Of a DNA stretch of 19,749 bases, positions 15,376 through 19,749 are shown in pieces. Position 1 is the first letter of the stretch; every line of letters begins with the position of its first letter. The position numbers and the translations under genes were made by a program. The stretch comes from an uncultured Mollicutes bacterium (GTDB lineage: Bacteria > Bacillota_I > Bacilli_A > RFN20 > CAG-826). The stretch lies in assembly GCA_937893635.1 (NCBI GenBank), contig CALBGF010000002.1, forward strand, positions 1 to 19,749, written 5' to 3'. The notes under the pieces were generated by a model that was given only the letters and a program-made list of their open reading frames with translations, was not told the origin of the DNA and did not search any database.

Positions 15376-16897
15376 AAAAGCGTTACAAGAAGAAAGTAAA
15401 CTAATGTACGCTAATGTATTTGATAATGTTTTAAATAAGCTTAATATTGATCCTTCTACTTTTGAAACACCGAAGAACACTCCTTGGTGGAAATCTTTAA
15501 AATTTGTATCTTGCTGTTCAACAGGACTTGCTACCGCTTTAATAATTACTCTTGCTGTTACACTTAATATTAAAACTGACACTCTTAATTCTTATATAAA
15601 TTTAACTTTACAAGCTAATAACACTTCTACAGAAAAGCCATCTTTTGCTTATTCTATGAGTGAAAAATATGCTGTTAATTACTTTATCGCCAAAAACGAT
15701 GATGCTAAAATTATTGCTCATGGTTTAGAGTCTGCTAGTGAAACTAACGGATTAGATTTATGTGCTAATATTATTGATGCCGCTAGTAACACAGGATTTA
15801 TTGAACGCGAATCAAAAACAAACATCATTACTATAACAGTTGATAGTTCCACCATTGATTATAGCAAAAATGTTGCTAATAAGTTATATGATAGTATTAA
15901 AAGTTACTGCAAAGCAAATTATATTTACGCAAGTGTAGAAATAGAAGATAAAGCTTCTGATAACTCTAATAGCATTAATGAAGAACGCTACGAAAAAATC
16001 AATCAAATCTCCCAATTAGCAGAAATATTTAAAGATGATGAGGAGTTTAAATTTCCTTATTATCTTGACTCTATTGACAAGTGGATAAAAGAATTTGAAA
16101 ATGCAACTGATGAAGATTTAGATAATTCTATTTCTAAACTTGAAATGATTAATGAAGCTTTAAAAAGCGATCAAGCTAAAAAACAATTTAAAAAAGAATC
16201 AAAAAGAGCTTATGATTGTTATGAAAGCGGATTAGAAGAATTAGATGATTGTTTAAGTGATATTCAAATAGAAATTAACGATTCTCTCGCTAAATTAAAA
16301 CAAGAATATGATTATGACTATAGTGATCAAGTAGCTTATAGTCAAAAGCCAGATTCAAAATCATTTATTGAAAAATGGCGTGATTTTTTAAGTAATATTG
16401 ATAGCACAAAAGATTATGAAAATAATTATGGTGATTATCATTATGACTATGATACTTCCGATCGTCCTTTTGATAAAGATTTCGACTATGATTATGATTA
16501 TGATTGGGAATTTAAACACAACGAACATAATCCTTATGAACATTTCAGACTTAAAAACAAACCCTTTAAAGAAAGTGATGATTGGTTTGAATGGGATAAC
16601 AAAAATGATAAACCAAAAAGCCAAGAATTCTATGTTAAAAAAATAAATGAATTAGTTAATTGGTATAATAAAATTACTACTGAATATTATACATCATTCG
16701 AAGAAATTTATTTAAATAATGTTAATCGTATAATTGCTAATGTATATTACCATGCAAAAGATTCTACAAATGAAGATTATTATATTGATTATTCTAAAGA
16801 ATATGAAGATCGTAATAACAAGCACGGACACCACGATGATGAATCTTGGGAAGAGTGGAAAAAAGATTATGATTATAATTGGTGGGATAAAAGATAA
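15356..16897 (+). CDS. RsgI-like membrane anti-sigma factor with Asp/Tyr-rich outer region
   Basis: A 513-residue single-pass membrane protein, overlapping the sigma gene by 20 bp, with GAGGTG 7 nt before its ATG. Residues 1-48 are cytoplasmic and would hold the sigma factor; a helix spans about 50-71. Residues about 78-196 fit the RsgI periplasmic domain: Y-I-N-L-T-L, K-P-S-F-A-Y, N-D-D-A-K-I-I, G-L-D-L-x-x-N-I-I-D-A-A, T-G-F-I and I-I-T-I-T-V. RsgI is reported to cleave itself at the Asn-Pro of an N-P-S motif; here the matching site reads K-P-S (Lys94-Pro95). Residues about 205-315 are charged and helical. The remainder is low-complexity, rich in Asp, Tyr, Trp, Lys and His, with D-Y-D-Y-D runs (about 317-324, 359-367, 376-383) and ends D-Y-N-W-W-D-K-R. 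It probably senses something outside the cell, for example wall polymer, sugar or cations. A strong terminator follows. Confidence 0.72.
   Translation: MNKRKIEKALQEESKLMYANVFDNVLNKLNIDPSTFETPKNTPWWKSLKFVSCCSTGLATALIITLAVTLNIKTDTLNSYINLTLQANNTSTEKPSFAYSMSEKYAVNYFIAKNDDAKIIAHGLESASETNGLDLCANIIDAASNTGFIERESKTNIITITVDSSTIDYSKNVANKLYDSIKSYCKANYIYASVEIEDKASDNSNSINEERYEKINQISQLAEIFKDDEEFKFPYYLDSIDKWIKEFENATDEDLDNSISKLEMINEALKSDQAKKQFKKESKRAYDCYESGLEELDDCLSDIQIEINDSLAKLKQEYDYDYSDQVAYSQKPDSKSFIEKWRDFLSNIDSTKDYENNYGDYHYDYDTSDRPFDKDFDYDYDYDWEFKHNEHNPYEHFRLKNKPFKESDDWFEWDNKNDKPKSQEFYVKKINELVNWYNKITTEYYTSFEEIYLNNVNRIIANVYYHAKDSTNEDYYIDYSKEYEDRNNKHGHHDDESWEEWKKDYDYNWWDKR
16484..16504 (+). repeat. Short hexanucleotide repeat within the anti-sigma gene
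   Basis: A GA[CT]TAT unit is repeated three times in tandem and followed by GAT, encoding D-Y-D-Y-D-Y-D. Gain or loss of a unit would keep the reading frame and change the length of the Asp-Tyr run. Confidence 0.5.
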
Positions 16898-16925
16898 TCC
16901 CCTCTTTATATGCCTTTCTTAACAA

Positions 16926-16965
16926 GAAAAGCTATGGCCAAAAACCATAGCTTTTCGCTTTTTTT
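16926..16965 (+). terminator. Intrinsic terminator of the sigma/anti-sigma operon
   Basis: A perfect 12-bp stem, GAAAAGCTATGG (16926-16937) with CCATAGCTTTTC (16945-16956), encloses a 7-nt loop and is followed by seven T residues (16959-16965). It lies 28 bp after the anti-sigma stop. The T-tract touches the stop codon of the convergent DJ-1-like gene; on the minus strand no T-run follows the stem, so it serves mainly the plus strand. Confidence 0.93.
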
Positions 16966-17518
16966 ATTTCATTTCTCCTTGTAAAGAATCAAGTAAAACT
17001 TGTGTATGCTTATCTCCATAGAAGAATCTTACAACTTCTAAAGCAAGTTCAATAGCGTAATACATAGATTTTCCAGTGATAAAATTATAATCTTTTACTA
17101 CACCTAATTCTCTTAAATATGTACCACCAATAATTTGATCTTCAAATCCTGGATGAACAGTATAATTTTTGTCTTTCAAATAACCAAGTCTTCCTATTAG
17201 CATTGGCGCTGCACAAATGGCAGTTATTAATTTATGATTATCTGCAAAATGCTTAATTATTTCATCAACTTTTGGTAAAGTATTTAAAATTTTAAACGCA
17301 CCTGGTCCACCAGGAATAAATAAAAAATCAAAATCATCCAAATTAACTTCTTCAATAACGGCATCCACAGTCATTTCTATTCCTAATTTAGAAATTACTG
17401 TTTTTCTTTTCATCATACTTGCCACTACAATCTCATCTTTATTTCTTCTCCAAACATCTAAAGGAGCAATAAACTCCACATCTTCGAATAAATCGCCTAC
17501 AATTATAAGTCCTTTCAT
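16964..17518 (-). CDS. DJ-1/PfpI family protein
   Basis: A 184-residue cytoplasmic protein of the DJ-1/ThiJ/PfpI family. The nucleophile elbow is A-I-C-A-A-P with Cys102; Glu15 in D-V-E-F is the conserved partner acid, and F-I-P-G-G-P-G-A (67-74) and T-V-H-P-G (120-124) are further family marks. Length matches DJ-1/YajL. Family members act as glyoxalase/deglycase-like or redox-sensing proteins, and the Cys-Glu pair is consistent with that, but the exact activity is not predictable. The ATG at 17518 has GGTGA a few bases upstream. It is convergent with the anti-sigma gene and divergent from the lipoprotein gene at 17622, so it is probably transcribed alone. Confidence 0.9.
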   Translation of the reverse strand: MKGLIIVGDLFEDVEFIAPLDVWRRNKDEIVVASMMKRKTVISKLGIEMTVDAVIEEVNLDDFDFLFIPGGPGAFKILNTLPKVDEIIKHFADNHKLITAICAAPMLIGRLGYLKDKNYTVHPGFEDQIIGGTYLRELGVVKDYNFITGKSMYYAIELALEVVRFFYGDKHTQVLLDSLQGEMK

Positions 17519-17621
17519 CTAATCACCGCTTTCAATTAAGTTTAACATATTTTCTATTTTTTCCCAATAAAAGTAAATATATAAAATATTTAATAATTAT
17601 CTTAAACAAGAGGTGATTATT
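17519..17621. promoter_or_regulatory. Divergent intergenic region before the beta-helix lipoprotein
   Basis: 103 bp that must hold promoters for both the DJ-1-like gene (minus) and the lipoprotein gene (plus). On the plus strand a TATAAA-like -10 lies near 17579, without a convincing -35. AGGTG (17611-17615) is the ribosome site of the lipoprotein. No repeat or dyad stands out. Confidence 0.3.
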
Positions 17622-19749
17622 ATGAAAAAAAGGGATTTAGTTTTTATTTTATCTTTATTTTTCCTTGCTAGTTGTTCTACTGGTGGAAATAGTGGAAGTA
17701 TTGCTAAGCCAAGTGTTTCTAATAACTCTACTAACAATTCTACTTCTACAAGTAATTCCACAGCTACTAGTAAACCAAGTACAAGTGTTTCTATCTCATC
17801 GCCAACCACTAATCCTGATGAAGGTTACGATGAAACAAAGTCAACTGAAATAGTTTTAAGTGATAATAATAGTGTTGTGACAAATAATAACGGATTTGTC
17901 GTAATTTCAGGTAATGAAATATATATAACTGGTGCTGGCACTTATTCAATAAGTGGAACATTAAGTAATGGAAAAATTATTGTAAATCCAAATGATGAAG
18001 ATGCCACAATCGAACTAGAATTAACTGGTGTTAATATAAGTTGTAATTATGGTGCTCCAATTGGCATATTTAATGGTAATCAAGTTGATATTAGCGCTAA
18101 AAAAGGTAGCAAAAACTATTTAACTGATTTAAGAACATCTGATGATGATACCTTAGATGGAAGTAATGCTTGCTTATATTCTGTTATTGACATGGATTTA
18201 AAAGGTAAAGGTTCATTATCTATTACTTCTAGTTACAATAATGGTGTAGGAACAAAAGATGATTTAAAAATTAAAAATCTTGAATTATCCGTTAAGGTTC
18301 CAAATAACGCAATTAAAGGAAATGATTCTTTAACAATTGAATCAGGAACAATAACTGCAATTTCTACTCAAGGTGATGCTTTAAAAACTTCTAATTCTAG
18401 TTTATCTTCTAAAGGTAAAGAAAAAGGAAATATTACTATATCGGATGGAACTTTAAAATTATATTCAGCATGTGATGCAATTGATGCCGCTAGAAATGTT
18501 TATATTGGTGATGCCTCTACAACACCAAATATTACAATTTTAACCGAGCAATACTCAGAATATTCGGAAGAAGTAAGTAAAACTAGTGATTCTACACTTT
18601 ATTTAGCACTTAGTTCAAGCATAAGTTCGTCTAATTATCGCTTTGCTGCTTATTTTACTACATCTAGTACTTCTTCTTTTTCAAATATGAAATCAGTAAG
18701 TAGTTCTGGCGGATTTGATCGTTATAGTTATTATTCAGTTGATGTTCCTAATGATGCTGAAAGTGTAACATTTTACGCATTTAATTCATCGCAAACAACT
18801 AACTCAGTAGATAGTTATACTTATAAGAGTGAAAACATGACTATTCCTACATCAAATGATATGTTTAGAATTAGCCGTGCTTCTGCTAGTTTATTAAATG
18901 GCTCTTGGTCTACTTATTCTGCGCCTTCTTTTGGCCCTGGCGGAGGAGGAATGGATGATGGTAATACTAACAAAGCTGATTATTCTTGTAAAGGCATAAA
19001 AGCCGATAATATTATTGAAATTGCATCAGGTAACATTAACATTAAATCACATGATGATGGTATCCACGCAAATAACGATGTTCAATTAGAAACTGGTGAA
19101 TATGGTTTAGGAAATGTCACTATTAATGGTGGAAATATTGAAATTTATACTGACGATGATGGCGTTCACGCTGATAAAGAATTAACTGTTAATGGTGGTT
19201 ATACTGTTATCACAAACTCTTATGAAGGATTTGAAGGATTCATTATTAATATTAATGGTGGCACAAACGAAATCAATAGTTCAGATGATGGTATTAACGC
19301 AGCCGGTGGCGATGAAAGAGCAAATGAAGAACAATTAAACATCACTGGTGGAGTTACTTATATAACCGCGAACGGGGATGTAATTGACTCTAATGGTAAC
19401 ATAAATATGACTGGTGGCGTTGTATTTGCTCAAGGGCCATCACGTGGCGGTAATGGCTTACTAGACTTTGATGGCACTTTCACTTTTAGCGGTGGATTAT
19501 TATTTGGTTATGGTACTTCCGATATGGCACAAAAACCAACGGCCTCAGGTACTGCCAAAGTATCAACTCCTAGCGTTGGAAGATTATCTGTTGGCTATTA
19601 TTTAAATGTTATTGATTCATCTAGTAATATTGTTGCTAGTATGAAAATAACAATGACAAATCTATCTTATTGTGTACTTGGCTATGGTAGTAATTATGGA
19701 ACATTATCTACTTCTTCCTCATCTACTACATCATTAGAATTAGTTAAAG
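17622..19749 (+). CDS. Cthe_2159-like beta-helix carbohydrate-binding lipoprotein (3' end missing)
   Basis: An open frame of 709 codons that reaches the right edge without a stop, so the gene is partial. M-K-K-R-D-L-V-F then a hydrophobic stretch ends in lipobox L-A-S-C (Cys18), followed by a Ser/Thr/Asn-rich linker to about residue 70. The rest is a repetitive beta-helix: T-Y-S-I-S-G-T-L at about 107-114, then many short turns such as N-N-G-V-G-T-K-D-D-L-K-I, and in the second half D-D-G-I-H-A, D-D-G-V-H-A and D-D-G-I-N-A with repeated [NT]-G-G-x-x-x-I. This is the pattern of the Cthe_2159-like carbohydrate-binding family (PF14262), whose Clostridium thermocellum founder binds polygalacturonate and cellulose; the acidic DDG turns are likely Ca2+ sites. 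A Gly-rich stretch (P-G-G-G-G-M) lies near residue 445. AGGTG is 6 nt before the ATG. Ligand unknown. Confidence 0.85.
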   Translation, partial: MKKRDLVFILSLFFLASCSTGGNSGSIAKPSVSNNSTNNSTSTSNSTATSKPSTSVSISSPTTNPDEGYDETKSTEIVLSDNNSVVTNNNGFVVISGNEIYITGAGTYSISGTLSNGKIIVNPNDEDATIELELTGVNISCNYGAPIGIFNGNQVDISAKKGSKNYLTDLRTSDDDTLDGSNACLYSVIDMDLKGKGSLSITSSYNNGVGTKDDLKIKNLELSVKVPNNAIKGNDSLTIESGTITAISTQGDALKTSNSSLSSKGKEKGNITISDGTLKLYSACDAIDAARNVYIGDASTTPNITILTEQYSEYSEEVSKTSDSTLYLALSSSISSSNYRFAAYFTTSSTSSFSNMKSVSSSGGFDRYSYYSVDVPNDAESVTFYAFNSSQTTNSVDSYTYKSENMTIPTSNDMFRISRASASLLNGSWSTYSAPSFGPGGGGMDDGNTNKADYSCKGIKADNIIEIASGNINIKSHDDGIHANNDVQLETGEYGLGNVTINGGNIEIYTDDDGVHADKELTVNGGYTVITNSYEGFEGFIININGGTNEINSSDDGINAAGGDERANEEQLNITGGVTYITANGDVIDSNGNINMTGGVVFAQGPSRGGNGLLDFDGTFTFSGGLLFGYGTSDMAQKPTASGTAKVSTPSVGRLSVGYYLNVIDSSSNIVASMKITMTNLSYCVLGYGSNYGTLSTSSSSTTSLELVK

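Noticed and set aside
16388..16922. Other frames within the Asp/Tyr-rich part of the anti-sigma gene
   Set aside because: They arise from the GAT/TAT-rich repeat and read as Ile/Met runs. The main frame has the RsgI-like domain, ribosome site and terminator.
17597..17853. Frames on both strands at the start of the beta-helix lipoprotein
   Set aside because: They are out-of-frame readings of its Ser/Thr/Asn linker (Val/Leu/Glu-rich on the minus strand). The true frame starts at 17622 and stays open to the window end.

Overview
The window is AT-rich Bacillota-type DNA: Shine-Dalgarno sites of the AGGAGG kind, TTG as well as ATG starts, lipoproteins with Ser/Thr/Asn-rich linkers behind the lipobox, Big_2 domains, GHKL/LytTR signalling and a YqjW/YqjX-type polymerase pair. 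TGA ends at least two genes (14328-14330 and 15373-15375) and all frames read cleanly, so the standard bacterial code is used rather than the UGA=Trp code of many mycoplasmas. My best guess is an uncultured, gut-type Bacilli/Mollicutes-related lineage. That placement is inference from style, not from a marker gene.

Region 1 (1-9520, minus strand) is a surface carbohydrate locus with its own sensor. A LytTR response regulator and a GHKL histidine kinase (abutting, TAA|ATG) are followed by a hairpin terminator that overlaps a probable promoter and a pair of direct repeats with 21-bp period. Next come a small two-helix membrane protein, a very large membrane-anchored GH3 glycosidase in permuted domain order, and a 954-aa Big_2 lipoprotein. 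The GH3 C-terminus carries two copies, and the lipoprotein four copies, of one shared ~130-residue beta-sandwich module that looks like a carbohydrate-binding module. The two proteins therefore probably act on the same surface polymer.

Region 2 (9601-12939, minus) is a three-gene operon: a CvpA-like membrane protein, a heparan-alpha-glucosaminide-acetyltransferase-like (DUF1624) multi-pass acyltransferase and an acyl-adenylating ligase. It may activate and transfer an acyl group onto an envelope molecule.

Region 3 (13086-14629, plus) is divergent from region 2 and encodes a Y-family translesion polymerase of the UvrX/YqjW type with its YolD-like partner, overlapping by ATGA.

Region 4 (14630-16965, plus) is an ECF sigma factor with an overlapping RsgI-like membrane anti-sigma factor that has a long Asp/Tyr/Trp-rich outer region, ended by a clear intrinsic terminator. 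Its upstream region holds a 16-bp palindrome over the -35, a TATAAT box, and a leader with two strong hairpins that starts almost exactly at the predicted +1. This leader and the unusual anti-sigma factor are, with the shared GH3/lipoprotein module, the most promising candidates for undescribed biology.

Region 5 (16964-19749) holds a DJ-1/PfpI-family protein (minus) and, divergent from it, the beginning of a large Cthe_2159-like beta-helix lipoprotein that runs off the right edge without a stop. No tRNA, rRNA, CRISPR array, transposase or phage gene was seen. No stretch over 300 bp lacks a gene.
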